This document shows positions 1 through 9,154 of a stretch of 64,000 bases of DNA, piece after piece (position 1 is the first letter of the stretch; every line of letters begins with the position of its first letter). The position numbers and the translations under genes were made by a program. The notes beneath the pieces were generated by a model. That model was not told the DNA's origin, did no database searches, and saw only the letters and a program-made list of their open reading frames with translations. Origin of the DNA: JANLUX01 sp031366005 (GTDB lineage Bacteria > Bacteroidota > Bacteroidia > AKYH767-A > OLB10); NCBI GenBank assembly GCA_031366005.1, contig JANLZB010000055.1, positions 1 through 64,000 on the forward strand, in the 5' to 3' direction.

Positions 1-73
1 AGTGTAAGTTTGTACAATAATTACAGACCTCATCTGGCGCTAAAAATGAAAACACCCTCACAAGTTTACAAAA

Positions 74-106
74 CAAAAAATCCCGATCACCAGAGGCAAT
101 CGGGAT
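74..106 (-). terminator. Intrinsic terminator downstream of the DUF4783 gene
   Basis: An 8-bp perfect stem (80-87 paired with 99-106) encloses an 11-nt loop. Read on the minus strand it is followed at once by a run of T residues (the A run at 74-80). It lies about 50 nt past the stop of the minus-strand gene ending at 157, the right place and orientation for a rho-independent terminator of that gene. Confidence 0.75.
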
Positions 107-156
107 AATTTAAATCCGTCAACTTATTTCAGGACGTTACAGAGGGTGATAATTTA

Positions 157-549
157 TTATTCCACCATAAATTTTAACTCCTGAATATAGGAGGTATTGC
201 CATTTTGTTTAATATAAAAATAGGTTCGGTATAAAGTTCCCTGTGCAGTGGTAAGATTTCCGATTGCATATTTGGATCCTTCTTTGGAAACACCACGATG
301 GATAATTACAAATGATGCTGGAGGATTTTTAGAAAAGAAATCTTTTAAGAGTTGTTCTGCCTGCACTTTGCTATACATTTCCTCCTGGTTCACGATAGTG
401 AGATCAACATTAGCACCAAAAAATTTTGATATAGAAGCAGCATCACCCGTTCGGATTGCACTGCCTATATCATCAAAAATATCCATGTTTGCAAAAACAG
501 AAAAGGTGAAAAGTACGAGGCAAAAACCTGTTAATTTAATTTTTTTCAT
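157..549 (-). CDS. DUF4783 family secreted protein
   Basis: This 130-residue protein has a cleavable signal peptide (MKK start, hydrophobic stretch to about residue 20, FANMD cleavage region). The rest is a compact alpha+beta domain resembling the NTF2/SnoaL-like fold of DUF4783, a small family found almost only in Bacteroidota. Conserved-looking parts are the acidic helix with GDAASISKFF near residues 35-44 and the C-terminal beta strands ending in IQELKFMVE. Biochemical function is unknown; location should be periplasm or outer surface. It is monocistronic, with a good terminator downstream. Family assignment comes from recall of the sequence pattern, not a search. Confidence 0.75.
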   Translation of the reverse strand: MKKIKLTGFCLVLFTFSVFANMDIFDDIGSAIRTGDAASISKFFGANVDLTIVNQEEMYSKVQAEQLLKDFFSKNPPASFVIIHRGVSKEGSKYAIGNLTTAQGTLYRTYFYIKQNGNTSYIQELKFMVE

Positions 550-669
550 GATAGCGGGAAATTAGTTTCATTAAACCAAATATTAAGCCAAAAGCACATT
601 AAATTTAATTCTTCATTCGAAGGGTTTCCTAGGTAACAAAGCTACAAATAGATTCATCCCGCAAGCTTA

Positions 670-1899
670 TTAGGAAAAATTATTTGTTAAACTTTCATAA
701 ACATCTGCATAGTTTTTTGCACCCATTTCCAATGAGAAGTAATTAACAGCAGCTAGTCTTATCAAATCTTTATTAATCATAAGTAAAGCATCTAAATTTG
801 AAATAGCAGTTATATAAGAAGCAGCATTCATTTCATCTAAGAGCAAGCCGGAGTGTGTTGTTTTAATAATCCGGTCATCATCACCAATACCTTTATTACT
901 TATCACAGGCACACCCATACTTAGTAATTCAGCCATTTTAGTTGGTGAACTTCCCTTCTTGCTAAAAGTAGGTCGGATAAAAAAGATCGAAATATTCATC
1001 AGCGAAATCAATAAGGGCATTTCATTTCTCGAAGCATGGGTTACGATTATTGATTCTAATGGAATTGTTTTTTTTATTGCTGCATTAATAATTGAACTCA
1101 CCGGTTCATTTGTTACAAAAAGAAATCGTGCAGATGGTTTGGAGCTTAATAAAATTTTAAAAAAATCAAGCATTTCATCCAGCATATACCAGGTACCGAT
1201 GGCACCAATGTATCCTAACACAAGTTGATCATCTGTTAAAGATAATTGGGCCCTTTTTTTTCTTGCAGCTTCCTGATCAATTTTTGCAGGATCAAAATGA
1301 TGAGTATCCACACAACATGGAATAACAGTGACAGGAGGGAGGGATTTATAATTCCATGATTTAATTATTTCACGTGCTGATTCTGTGAGCGTGATAATAT
1401 GATCAGCTGCCAACAACAACTGTTTCTCTTTTCGTTTAAAGAAATGATAGATGACAGCATACAAGGGATTATTCAAGTTCCATATTTTTCCTTCTATACG
1501 TTCATCTGCCCAAAAACCACGCATATCAAAAATAAATTTGACGCTGAATTTTCCTTTTAATGATAAACCCACCAATGCAGTTATGTAACTACGGCAATGT
1601 ACTACCTCTATTTTTTTTTGCCTGCAGATTTTTTTTGCAGTATTCAATAAATTAACCAAATCCAAAAGAGTGGATAATACAGGAGGTGATTTGTGGTAAA
1701 TCAAGGGAATCCATTCAATATTATTTGCTGTTAATAATTGTGCTGTTTCAATTCTGTGTTTGTCAAATTGTATTTTTTTTTCAAAGCTTATGATGGTAAA
1801 TCTATATCCTTCATTACTTAATTTTATCAGGTAAGGTATTACCTGCGACTGACCGAGCTGATCAGTCATTCCATCATAAGAAAGATAAAGGGATTGCAT
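670..1899 (-). CDS. Glycosyltransferase family 4 (GT4)
   Basis: A 409-residue GT-B fold glycosyltransferase. The N-terminal half carries a MTDQLGQSQ loop and the HCRSYITALVG strand-helix typical of GT4 acceptor domains. The C-terminal half has the sugar-nucleotide part: VLGYIGAIGTWYMLDE near residue 230, then KMAELLSMGVPVISN near residue 325, the equivalent of the GT4 E-x7-E/GxP region. Likely role is adding a sugar to a lipid-linked surface glycan at the cytoplasmic face; donor and acceptor cannot be read. It is divergent from the membrane-protein gene that starts 88 bp away and belongs with the glycan genes to 6.2 kb. Confidence 0.8.
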   Translation of the reverse strand: MQSLYLSYDGMTDQLGQSQVIPYLIKLSNEGYRFTIISFEKKIQFDKHRIETAQLLTANNIEWIPLIYHKSPPVLSTLLDLVNLLNTAKKICRQKKIEVVHCRSYITALVGLSLKGKFSVKFIFDMRGFWADERIEGKIWNLNNPLYAVIYHFFKRKEKQLLLAADHIITLTESAREIIKSWNYKSLPPVTVIPCCVDTHHFDPAKIDQEAARKKRAQLSLTDDQLVLGYIGAIGTWYMLDEMLDFFKILLSSKPSARFLFVTNEPVSSIINAAIKKTIPLESIIVTHASRNEMPLLISLMNISIFFIRPTFSKKGSSPTKMAELLSMGVPVISNKGIGDDDRIIKTTHSGLLLDEMNAASYITAISNLDALLMINKDLIRLAAVNYFSLEMGAKNYADVYESLTNNFS

Positions 1900-1987
1900 A
1901 ATGAATGACGGCTGTAAAGTAAATCAATAAATTTGTCAGGCAATATGTTGCATAAAATATGGTTATCCTAAAGAATAAAAATTTATA

Positions 1988-3382
1988 ATGCAATATTTTT
2001 CTATAGCTGATTTTATAATCGGCCCATTATTTATTGTTTTTGTTTATTTCTACGCACGCACCGTTCAAAAGCGCAAGATTGCAGATCATCCTGAATATCG
2101 CTACTACTTAAAAGGCTTATCAGTTAAAATTTTTGGAGGCCTTGCATTGGGTTTTATTTATGCTTTGTATTATGGTGGAGGTGATGCAACACAATATTAT
2201 CATGATGCAGTTTGCATGGTTAAATTGCAGTTTAATAATCCAACCGCATTTTTCACGGTAATGACTGACGGGCTTAACCCTGATAACCTGATGTATTTTA
2301 ATAATGATACAGGTTACCCTACTTATTTTCGCGACTCCTATACTTTTTTTGTTGTGCGCGTTGTATGGCTGGCTGCATTGCTGGGTTTAACAAGTTTTAT
2401 AGGAGCCACCATCATGATGGCGTGGCTTTCATTCGAAGGTATATGGCGCTTGTACAAGGTCTTCATTTATGAATTTCCAATGTTAAGCCGCGAAATGGCC
2501 ATTGCAGTACTTTTTATTCCCTCTGTATTTTTCTGGGGATCAGGAATTCTTAAAGACACCATAACATTAAGTTGTATCGGATATTTTACCTACAGCTTTC
2601 ATGCATTGTTTATCAAAAGGGAGAGATACCTGAAAAATGCACTCATCATTTTTATTTCTTTTTATTTTATTTTATCCATAAAGCCTTATCTCGTATTCGG
2701 GATTTTGCCGGGAGCTTTAATCTGGGTTAGCAGTGATCTTGTTGCGAGGTTAAAAGGTACAATGTTAAAGTTTGGTTCGGCTCCGCTGCTTTTAATAATT
2801 GCAGGAGTTTCTGGTTACCTGATGTTACTTTATCTTGGACAGGATTTAGGAAATTTTTCTCTTGACAAAGTGATGGATCGCGCATTGATTACACAGCGCG
2901 ATCTTAAAAGCGATTATTATCGTGGTAACTCATTTGATATTGGTGATTTCGAGCCTACAATTTCAGGTATGCTTTCAAAAGCACCAAAGGCAATTGCAGC
3001 TACACTTTTCAGACCTACATTGCTGGAAGTAAGAAATATTGTAATGGTTTTTTCAGGATTAGAAAATCTGGTTATTCTTTATTTTACAATCAAGTTGCTA
3101 ATCAAGTTAAGAGTAATTGGTTTGTTCAGGTATTTTACCAAACATCATCTGCTCACATTTTCACTCTTATTCAGTTTGTTCCTTGCATTTGCCATAGGTA
3201 TTTCAACTTCTAATTTTGGCAGCCTGGTGCGTTATAAAATACCTGCAATGCCATTTTATATAGCAAGTCTTTTTATTATCAATTATTACGATAAACAGAG
3301 GGATAAAAAATTATTTAAAACAAAATATCTTGAAACACCAGAGGAAGAAAAAATTATTGAAGAAGAATCTATTGTTGCATAA
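1988..3382 (+). CDS. Polytopic membrane protein, possibly a glycan polymerase or glycosyltransferase
   Basis: A 464-residue protein with about 10-12 predicted membrane helices spread over its whole length, starting with SIADFIIGPLFIVFVYFY at residues 5-22. A larger hydrophilic loop near residues 60-105 contains the acidic GGGDATQYYHDA motif after helix 2. A charged, lysine/glutamate-rich cytoplasmic tail ends the protein. I do not recognise the family. Size, topology, and position between a GT4 gene and an asparagine-synthase gene suggest a Wzy-like polymerase or membrane glycosyltransferase, but that is inference. It converges on asnB with only 10 bp between stop codons. Confidence 0.65.
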   Translation: MQYFSIADFIIGPLFIVFVYFYARTVQKRKIADHPEYRYYLKGLSVKIFGGLALGFIYALYYGGGDATQYYHDAVCMVKLQFNNPTAFFTVMTDGLNPDNLMYFNNDTGYPTYFRDSYTFFVVRVVWLAALLGLTSFIGATIMMAWLSFEGIWRLYKVFIYEFPMLSREMAIAVLFIPSVFFWGSGILKDTITLSCIGYFTYSFHALFIKRERYLKNALIIFISFYFILSIKPYLVFGILPGALIWVSSDLVARLKGTMLKFGSAPLLLIIAGVSGYLMLLYLGQDLGNFSLDKVMDRALITQRDLKSDYYRGNSFDIGDFEPTISGMLSKAPKAIAATLFRPTLLEVRNIVMVFSGLENLVILYFTIKLLIKLRVIGLFRYFTKHHLLTFSLLFSLFLAFAIGISTSNFGSLVRYKIPAMPFYIASLFIINYYDKQRDKKLFKTKYLETPEEEKIIEEESIVA

Positions 3383-3392
3383 CAAATAATAA

Positions 3393-5309
3393 TCAGTTAA
3401 CATGTTTTTTCAGCCAGCGATGCAGCACAATCAACAACCATATCCTGTTAAATAGATATTCACTTCCATTTTCAAAACGATAGAGTATGTCTTTTACAAA
3501 AGAATAACTCACCACCTTAAACTGGTTTATTACTTTTTCAGATAAATAGTCATCAATAAGATAATGCAATTCGTTAGATAACCATTTATTGAGCGGGATG
3601 GCAAAGCCTTGTTTAGGACGGTCAAAAAACTTTTTTGGCAGATACTGATAAAGAATTTCTTTAAGTATGTATTTTGAAATTCCGTTTTTAAATTTAAGAG
3701 CAGGTGATACGTTCAATGCCAGTTCAACCAGGCGATGATCTAAATAAGGAACACGTGTTTCAAGTGAATAATGCATACTTGCCCGATCTACTTTAGTGAG
3801 CAAATCATCCTGCAAATAATATTCAAGATCAAACAAAGCCTGTGATTCCATTGGAGTGAGGCTGCGTTCTTTTACATTAAGAAATTCAGCAGGATCAGGT
3901 GTATCATGCGCACGAAGAAATTTTGGCATTTCTCCTTTTTCAAATGTGGCAGATGATTTATAAGGATCAATCAGCAGGTTTTTTAATTCAGAACGGCTGA
4001 AAAAATATTGTTCCTGTGAAAAAATATGACTCTGTAAAAAATCTTTCTCAGAATAATTAAGAAGCATACCCACACGCTGATAACGGTTAGCCAACTGTGA
4101 TAACAAAGTAGAAACAGGTTTTCTGACTGCATGTAAAACAGGATTATTCATTCTCCGCGCCCAGCGATAAGCACCATATCCAAAAAATAATTCATCTCCG
4201 CCTTCGCCACTTAGTGTAACGGTTACATATTGTTTTGCAAGCTTGGATACCAGCATGGTGGGGATGGATGACGAATCACCAAATGGTTCATCATACATAT
4301 CAAGTGCGGTATCAATCAGGTTGATGGCATCTTTATACGATACAATAAATTCATGATGGTCAGTTCCTAAATAACGTGCAATGGCTTTTGCATATTCTGA
4401 TTCGTTGTGCGTATTTTCTTCGAAGCCAATGGAGAAGGTATTCACCTTAACACTGGAAAGTCCTACAGCTTGTGCAGTCACCAGGCTTGAGTCAATTCCA
4501 CCACTGAGAAAAACGCCAAAGGGGACATCGCTCTTTAACTGGTATTGTACGGAGCTCATAATAAGATCGCTCAGCTTAACAAGTGCCTGTTCTTTATCAT
4601 GAATAACATTGTTATGTAATTTGCTTTTAAGATTCCAGTATTTACCTTTTTCAAGCCCATCGTGTGTAATCTTCATCCATCCACCACTCTGCATTTTAAA
4701 AATATGCTTGTAAATAGTGTTGGGAGTAGGGATATAGCTCAAATGCAAAAAATCTGCGACAGCATCGGTATTAATTTCTTTTGGAATAGAATTAATTTTC
4801 TGCAGCGCTTTCAGTTCAGATGCAAACAAAAAATTTTTTCCATCCCAATAATAAAAAAGTGGTTTGATGCCAAGGCGATCACGAAAGACATAAAGCTCAT
4901 CTAACAGCTTATCATAAATTACAATTACGAACATGCCGTTGAGCTGATGAACAAAATCAACTCCATAATGAACAAAAGCTTCCAGAATTATTTCTGTATC
5001 GCTGGATGTTTTAAACTGAACTTCGTGTTGTTGCGATGTGATATTTTTTATTCGTGCACCAATCTCTGTGAAATTATAAACCTCACCATTAAATATTATT
5101 ACATAACGACCGTTCAACGAAGTCATGGGCTGATTTGCACGTGATGAGAGATCAATAATACTGAGTCTTCTGTGACCAAAACCAACTGACTGATGTTCAA
5201 AATAACCATCAGCATTCGGTCCTCTGTGCTGCATGCAGGAGGTCATCAAATCTAAATCCGCACGGTTAAATTTTTTTTCTGTTGAATAATATCCGGCTAA
5301 TCCGCACAT
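3393..5309 (-). CDS. asnB: Asparagine synthase (glutamine-hydrolysing), class B type
   Basis: A 638-residue two-domain amidotransferase. Cys2 in the MCGLAGYY start is the Ntn glutaminase nucleophile, and GRYVIIFNGEVYN near residues 67-79 is the glutamine-binding region. The ATP-pyrophosphatase signature SGGIDSS lies near residues 265-271, and LSGEGGDELFFGYGAYRWAR near 365 is a hallmark of the family. Biochemically it would amidate a carboxylate with glutamine nitrogen. Its place among glycosyltransferase and methyltransferase genes fits the common Bacteroidota paralogue in polysaccharide loci that may amidate a sugar acid; whether it makes free asparagine cannot be told. The downstream methyltransferase gene is 7 bp upstream on the same strand. 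Confidence 0.9.
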   Translation of the reverse strand: MCGLAGYYSTEKKFNRADLDLMTSCMQHRGPNADGYFEHQSVGFGHRRLSIIDLSSRANQPMTSLNGRYVIIFNGEVYNFTEIGARIKNITSQQHEVQFKTSSDTEIILEAFVHYGVDFVHQLNGMFVIVIYDKLLDELYVFRDRLGIKPLFYYWDGKNFLFASELKALQKINSIPKEINTDAVADFLHLSYIPTPNTIYKHIFKMQSGGWMKITHDGLEKGKYWNLKSKLHNNVIHDKEQALVKLSDLIMSSVQYQLKSDVPFGVFLSGGIDSSLVTAQAVGLSSVKVNTFSIGFEENTHNESEYAKAIARYLGTDHHEFIVSYKDAINLIDTALDMYDEPFGDSSSIPTMLVSKLAKQYVTVTLSGEGGDELFFGYGAYRWARRMNNPVLHAVRKPVSTLLSQLANRYQRVGMLLNYSEKDFLQSHIFSQEQYFFSRSELKNLLIDPYKSSATFEKGEMPKFLRAHDTPDPAEFLNVKERSLTPMESQALFDLEYYLQDDLLTKVDRASMHYSLETRVPYLDHRLVELALNVSPALKFKNGISKYILKEILYQYLPKKFFDRPKQGFAIPLNKWLSNELHYLIDDYLSEKVINQFKVVSYSFVKDILYRFENGSEYLFNRIWLLIVLHRWLKKHVN

Positions 5310-5316
5310 AATTTAT

Positions 5317-6219
5317 TTATGCATTTTTTATAAAAGCACCTTTTAACGTATCGCCTTTGCCGGATAGTGTCAATATGCTGTTAATTATTTTTTTTGCTAA
5401 TGCAAAAAGTTTTTTACTCTCTGTTTTTTCACGCAGCGACTCATCATTATTGATGATAGTATTCATCCACTCATTATTACTGCGCTGTGTGAAACGGTTC
5501 ATGCTGATTCCTGTTGTTTTTATGAACACTTTATTAAATCCTGTTTGTCTGAATAGCCGCGCTAAAGTAGAAGAAGTATAATAACACAAATGTTCAGGGT
5601 ATTCAATGATACTCCATTTCTCTTTCAGTATTAATCGCGATAAGGAATTAAAATTAGGAGTGGTGAGGTAAACCAATCCTCCCTTGCGTAATAAATAATT
5701 GAAGTTGCTGATTTCTTCAATAGGATTATTTATGTGTTCGAGCACTTCGATAGAGCATATCACGTCAAATTTTATACCTCCAAAATCTGCAGGGTTTAAT
5801 TTTCCCTGGAACATATTGATGGCTTTCTTTTTACAAATATCAATTGCAGTGTCAGTATATTCTGTGCCGTAAACATTCCATCCTTTATTTTTTGCTTCTG
5901 TTAAGAAATGACCATTACCACATCCAACGTCAAGGATATTTCCGTTTTCACGATAAGTCTCAAAAAATTCCAGTAACTCACTGTAACGTTTCAATGTAAT
6001 AGCAGAAATTTTTTCATTGCGCGGATAGGTATTATAATGGGCAAGTAATTCCTGTTCAGCAGGAATTTTACTACAGAAGACAAAACCGCAACTGCTGCAT
6101 TTTACCAGATAAGCGTTTGAGTAACGAATCAGCTTAGTTAATTCAGGATTATTGCAAATTAAACAAAGCTCATGCTGCTGCATGATTGATTGCGTGGTTG
6201 CCTGTAGGGGTGACTGCAT
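5317..6219 (-). CDS. Class I SAM-dependent methyltransferase with N-terminal zinc-finger-like motif
   Basis: A 300-residue protein. Residues about 19-49 hold two Cys pairs (CLIC and CSSCGFVFCSK), a zinc-ribbon-like start common in sugar methyltransferases. The Rossmann core follows: NILDVGCGNGHFL near residue 95 is motif I (SAM-binding), ICSIEVLEHINNP near 150 is the post-II motif, and LRKGGLVYLTTPNF is motif III. It most likely methylates a sugar or lipid intermediate of the glycan locus. It precedes asnB in the same orientation with 7 bp between, so the two are probably cotranscribed from the promoter at 6248-6280. Confidence 0.8.
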   Translation of the reverse strand: MQSPLQATTQSIMQQHELCLICNNPELTKLIRYSNAYLVKCSSCGFVFCSKIPAEQELLAHYNTYPRNEKISAITLKRYSELLEFFETYRENGNILDVGCGNGHFLTEAKNKGWNVYGTEYTDTAIDICKKKAINMFQGKLNPADFGGIKFDVICSIEVLEHINNPIEEISNFNYLLRKGGLVYLTTPNFNSLSRLILKEKWSIIEYPEHLCYYTSSTLARLFRQTGFNKVFIKTTGISMNRFTQRSNNEWMNTIINNDESLREKTESKKLFALAKKIINSILTLSGKGDTLKGAFIKNA

Positions 6220-6247
6220 TAAATAACGGGAAGTATTTTATTACACA

Positions 6248-6280
6248 CAAATCTAAAGAGTGGAATGTTATCTCCTCAAA
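6248..6280 (-). promoter_or_regulatory. Bacteroidota-type promoter for the methyltransferase-asnB operon
   Basis: On the minus strand a TTTG (-33 box, 6280-6277), a 21-nt spacer, and TAGATTTG (6255-6248) match the TTTG/TAnnTTTG consensus of the Bacteroidota primary sigma factor. The start codon at 6219 is 28 nt downstream. The -33 box overlaps the end of the gap gene. Confidence 0.55.
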
Positions 6281-7268
6281 ATAACTTCTCACACAAATCA
6301 ACAAGACGTGTTGAATAACCCATTTCATTATCATACCAACCCACTACTTTCACCATACGATCTAAAACAGAAGTGAGTTGAGCATCGAAAATGCAGGAGT
6401 GTGTATTACCGATGATGTCAACAGATACGATTGGATCTTCAGTATATTCAAGAATTCCTTTCATTAAGTTTTGAGAAGCATTTTTAAAAAGCTGATTGAT
6501 TTCCTGAACAGAAGCAGTTTTTTTTAACATGCATGTAATATCGGTGATAGATCCGTTGATCACCGGAACACGAATTCCCGCACCGCCTAATTTTCCTTTT
6601 AAATGTGGAAACACATCTGCAATGGCTTTGGCAGCTCCTGTGGTGGTGGGAATAATGGAATGTGCAGCAGCTCTTGCTCTTCTTAAATCTTTGTGTGGTC
6701 CGTCATGTAAATTCTGATCACCTGTATAAGAATGTATAGTTGTGATATAAGCAGTTTCAATTCCATAAGCATCATCCAGAATTTTTATCATGGGTGCCGC
6801 ATTGTTCGTTGTGCATGATGCATTTGAAATAACCTCTTCAGTTTTATCAATCAAATGATCATTTACTCCTAATACAATTGTTTTTAATTCGCCTGATGCA
6901 GGAGCAGATATGATTACTTTTTTTGCTCCGGCCGCCACATGCGCTTTCGCATCTTCTGCTTTGGTAAACTTTCCTGTTGATTCAATCACTACATCAACCA
7001 TTAATTTTTTCCATGGAAGATTTTTTGGTTCTTTCTCCGCTGTAACCGGCACTTTTATTCCATTCACAATTATATTGTGTTCATCACTGGTTATCTCCGC
7101 CTTGAAAATTCCATGCACTGAGTCATACTTCAATAAATGTGCAAGTGTAGAGGTGATCGTAAGGTCATTGATTGCGACTACTTCAAATGATGGATGTATA
7201 ATTAATTTTTTAAAAACAGTGCGTCCGATTCTTCCGAATCCATTAATGGCAACTTTTATTTTTGACAT
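6276..7268 (-). CDS. gap: Glyceraldehyde-3-phosphate dehydrogenase, type I
   Basis: A 330-residue enzyme of normal family length. INGFGRIGR at residues 8-16 is the NAD-binding Rossmann start; SNASCTTN near residues 147-154 carries the catalytic Cys, and the following TTIHSYTGDQ contains the catalytic His. RRARAAAHSIIPTTTGAAKA binds phosphate, and WYDNEMGYSTRLVDL closes the enzyme. It oxidises glyceraldehyde 3-phosphate to 1,3-bisphosphoglycerate in glycolysis, in the cytosol. The residues after the active-site motif read NNAAP where many homologues have NCLAP, a lineage variant that does not remove the catalytic residue. It reads in the same direction as lipA. Confidence 0.97.
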   Translation of the reverse strand: MSKIKVAINGFGRIGRTVFKKLIIHPSFEVVAINDLTITSTLAHLLKYDSVHGIFKAEITSDEHNIIVNGIKVPVTAEKEPKNLPWKKLMVDVVIESTGKFTKAEDAKAHVAAGAKKVIISAPASGELKTIVLGVNDHLIDKTEEVISNASCTTNNAAPMIKILDDAYGIETAYITTIHSYTGDQNLHDGPHKDLRRARAAAHSIIPTTTGAAKAIADVFPHLKGKLGGAGIRVPVINGSITDITCMLKKTASVQEINQLFKNASQNLMKGILEYTEDPIVSVDIIGNTHSCIFDAQLTSVLDRMVKVVGWYDNEMGYSTRLVDLCEKLF

Positions 7269-7325
7269 ATATTAATTGTTGATGTTTGTGAGATGCTTCC
7301 TTCGTAAGCATAATAAAACACTGAG

Positions 7326-8204
7326 TTAAAACAAATGTTTTTCTGCATGATAAGAGGACCTCACCAAAGGTCCGCTTTCAACATATCTGAATCCTTTTGA
7401 TAAGGCAATTTCTTTATAACGGGCAAAACGATCAGGATGTACAAACTCTGATACTAATAAATGCTGTTTAGTAGGTTGAAGATATTGACCAAGGGTTAGA
7501 ATATCAACACCTGAATTTTTAAGATCATCCAATGTCTCTAAAACTTCCTCATCTGTTTCACCTAATCCAAGCATCACTCCTGATTTGGTTCTTACTCCGC
7601 TTGCTTTTATACGTTTCAATACTTCAAGACTGCGATCATATTTTGCCTGAACACGCACTTGCTTAGTCAGTCTTCTCACTGTTTCAAGATTGTGAGAAAT
7701 CACTTCCGGTTTTTCATCAGTTACACGTTGAAGGTTTTCCCATTTCCCTGCAAAATCAGGAATTAATGTTTCCAGTGTTGTGCCGGGGCTTAACTCGCGT
7801 ATAGCACGAATCGTTTCAACCCATATAAAAGAGCCGCCATCTTTTAAATCATCACGATCAACAGAAGTTACCACACAATGTTTTACATTCATTAACTTAA
7901 CTGAATTGGCAACGCGCATGGGTTCATTCATATCCACCGCGGAAGGACGACCTGTAGCCACAGCACAGAATCCGCAGGAACGAGTACACACATTTCCCAG
8001 TATCATAAAAGTGGCAGTGCCAGCTCCCCAGCATTCGCCCATATTAGGACAATTACCGCTTTCGCAGATAGTATGTAATTTATTTTCTGAAACAAGATTG
8101 CGCACCTTACGGTATTCTTCTCCTGTGGGAAGTTTTACTTTAAGCCACGATGGTTTCTTTGGTTTTTCTTCAGGCATTGTTGCCACTTCAATCACTTCAG
8201 GCAT
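7326..8204 (-). CDS. lipA: Lipoyl synthase (radical SAM)
   Basis: A 292-residue enzyme with both [4Fe-4S] cluster motifs: C47-x4-C52-x5-C58 (CESGNCPNMGEC) for the auxiliary cluster that supplies sulfur, and C73-x3-C77-x2-C80 (CTRSCGFC) for the radical-SAM cluster. The C-terminal RSSYHAE holds the serine that ligates the auxiliary cluster. It inserts two sulfur atoms into octanoyl groups on lipoyl domains of 2-oxoacid dehydrogenases and GcvH; a PDH E1 beta subunit gene is in this window at 47 kb. It sits between gap and an outer-membrane-like protein, all on the minus strand. Confidence 0.97.
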   Translation of the reverse strand: MPEVIEVATMPEEKPKKPSWLKVKLPTGEEYRKVRNLVSENKLHTICESGNCPNMGECWGAGTATFMILGNVCTRSCGFCAVATGRPSAVDMNEPMRVANSVKLMNVKHCVVTSVDRDDLKDGGSFIWVETIRAIRELSPGTTLETLIPDFAGKWENLQRVTDEKPEVISHNLETVRRLTKQVRVQAKYDRSLEVLKRIKASGVRTKSGVMLGLGETDEEVLETLDDLKNSGVDILTLGQYLQPTKQHLLVSEFVHPDRFARYKEIALSKGFRYVESGPLVRSSYHAEKHLF

Positions 8205-8226
8205 TATAAAAAATTATGCGGTAAAA

Positions 8227-9054
8227 TTACCACTTCCTGCCGTAAATCAGGGTGAAATAAAATGTGAGAAAAAATTGTTTGTTTGGTTTATGATAGGGAT
8301 CCCATTTATCCTTACCATCAAGTATTCCATTATTATCTGAATCAACCTGCACTGCCATTATTGGAATTCTCCTGGGATAGGCATCTAAAGAAGCTCCCAC
8401 TTCGATGGCTTTAATGTCCTCATGAAAGGGAGCATATTCAAAGTTGAAACCCACTTTGGCATAACCTCCGGGATGAAACTTTATTTCATCCAAACCTTGT
8501 GTAAAAGAAGCCCGGCCATAAATATTTTCAGGATTATGATTTTGATTATTCGGATCATATTTCTCTGTGACAACATCATATAAACCACTGTTAGGTGGCT
8601 CTTCTGTAAGGATTTCAAGATACACAGGTTTAGTGATACCGAGCGAAAGTCCACCCATGTATATAAAACGCACTTCCACTCCGGTTCTGTCGGCTTTACT
8701 GTACAATGTTTTCCTTGCTCCTGCGGAAGCGCGAATAATATTGAATGTATTAAGCTTACCAAAAAAATAAGATTTTGAATTTTCAAAGAACGGATTTATA
8801 ACTCTCCTTTCCTTAGGATGTTTCATGCTTACAAACTGCGCTTCAAACATCAATTTCTTAAAGCCGGTGATATTCCGCCCACGTTTTACTTCAAAACCCC
8901 ATCCACTTGTATGAAGAGTTACACCAAAACTCATTTCCTGCCTGAGTAATATTGGTTTTTCTTCCTGGTATTCATTAGGATTGGTTTGTGAATATGCGCT
9001 TTGCAGAGCAAGAAAAAAAACACTTATTAAGAATAATTTTTGCCAGGAAAACAT
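8227..9054 (-). CDS. Secreted, probably outer-membrane beta-barrel protein
   Basis: A 275-residue protein with a clear signal peptide (LFLISVFFLALQSAYSQ, cleavage near residue 24). The rest alternates polar and hydrophobic residues like membrane beta strands and ends in LTFYFTLIYGRKW, an aromatic C-terminus typical of outer-membrane barrels. Near the end, DSDNNGILDGKD resembles an EF-hand or thrombospondin-type calcium loop. No named family was recognised. ATG at 9054 is preferred over the adjoining GTG at 9057. A TATATTTG -7 box (9066-9059) ends only 4 nt before it, so the transcript may be leaderless. Confidence 0.7.
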   Translation of the reverse strand: MFSWQKLFLISVFFLALQSAYSQTNPNEYQEEKPILLRQEMSFGVTLHTSGWGFEVKRGRNITGFKKLMFEAQFVSMKHPKERRVINPFFENSKSYFFGKLNTFNIIRASAGARKTLYSKADRTGVEVRFIYMGGLSLGITKPVYLEILTEEPPNSGLYDVVTEKYDPNNQNHNPENIYGRASFTQGLDEIKFHPGGYAKVGFNFEYAPFHEDIKAIEVGASLDAYPRRIPIMAVQVDSDNNGILDGKDKWDPYHKPNKQFFLTFYFTLIYGRKW

Positions 9055-9058
9055 CACA

Positions 9059-9066
9059 CAAATATA
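9059..9066 (-). promoter_or_regulatory. -7 box abutting the start of the outer-membrane-like protein gene
   Basis: TATATTTG on the minus strand matches TAnnTTTG exactly and ends 4 nt before the ATG at 9054. No clear -33 box was seen. Confidence 0.4.
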
Positions 9067-9130
9067 TGGCTTAATACGAAAATATTATACCATTCATTTT
9101 TTAGGTTCGGTAAGTAATCTGTAAACAAAG

Positions 9131-9138
9131 TAAGTTTG
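9131..9138 (+). promoter_or_regulatory. -7 box of the OsmC-family gene
   Basis: TAAGTTTG matches TAnnTTTG and lies 16 nt before the ATG at 9155. A possible, imperfect -33 box (TTCG) starts 25 nt further upstream. Confidence 0.45.
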
Positions 9139-9154
9139 TTTCAAATTTAAAAAC

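Noticed and set aside
1..156. Coding sequence at the left edge
   Set aside because: No open frame with protein-like composition; only the terminator at 74-106 and a stray TAAGTTTG at 5-12 that precedes no gene.
670..6219. Natural-product cluster, suggested by AsnB plus methyltransferase
   Set aside because: No synthetase, polyketide synthase or peptide precursor is nearby; the glycosyltransferases fit a surface-glycan role.
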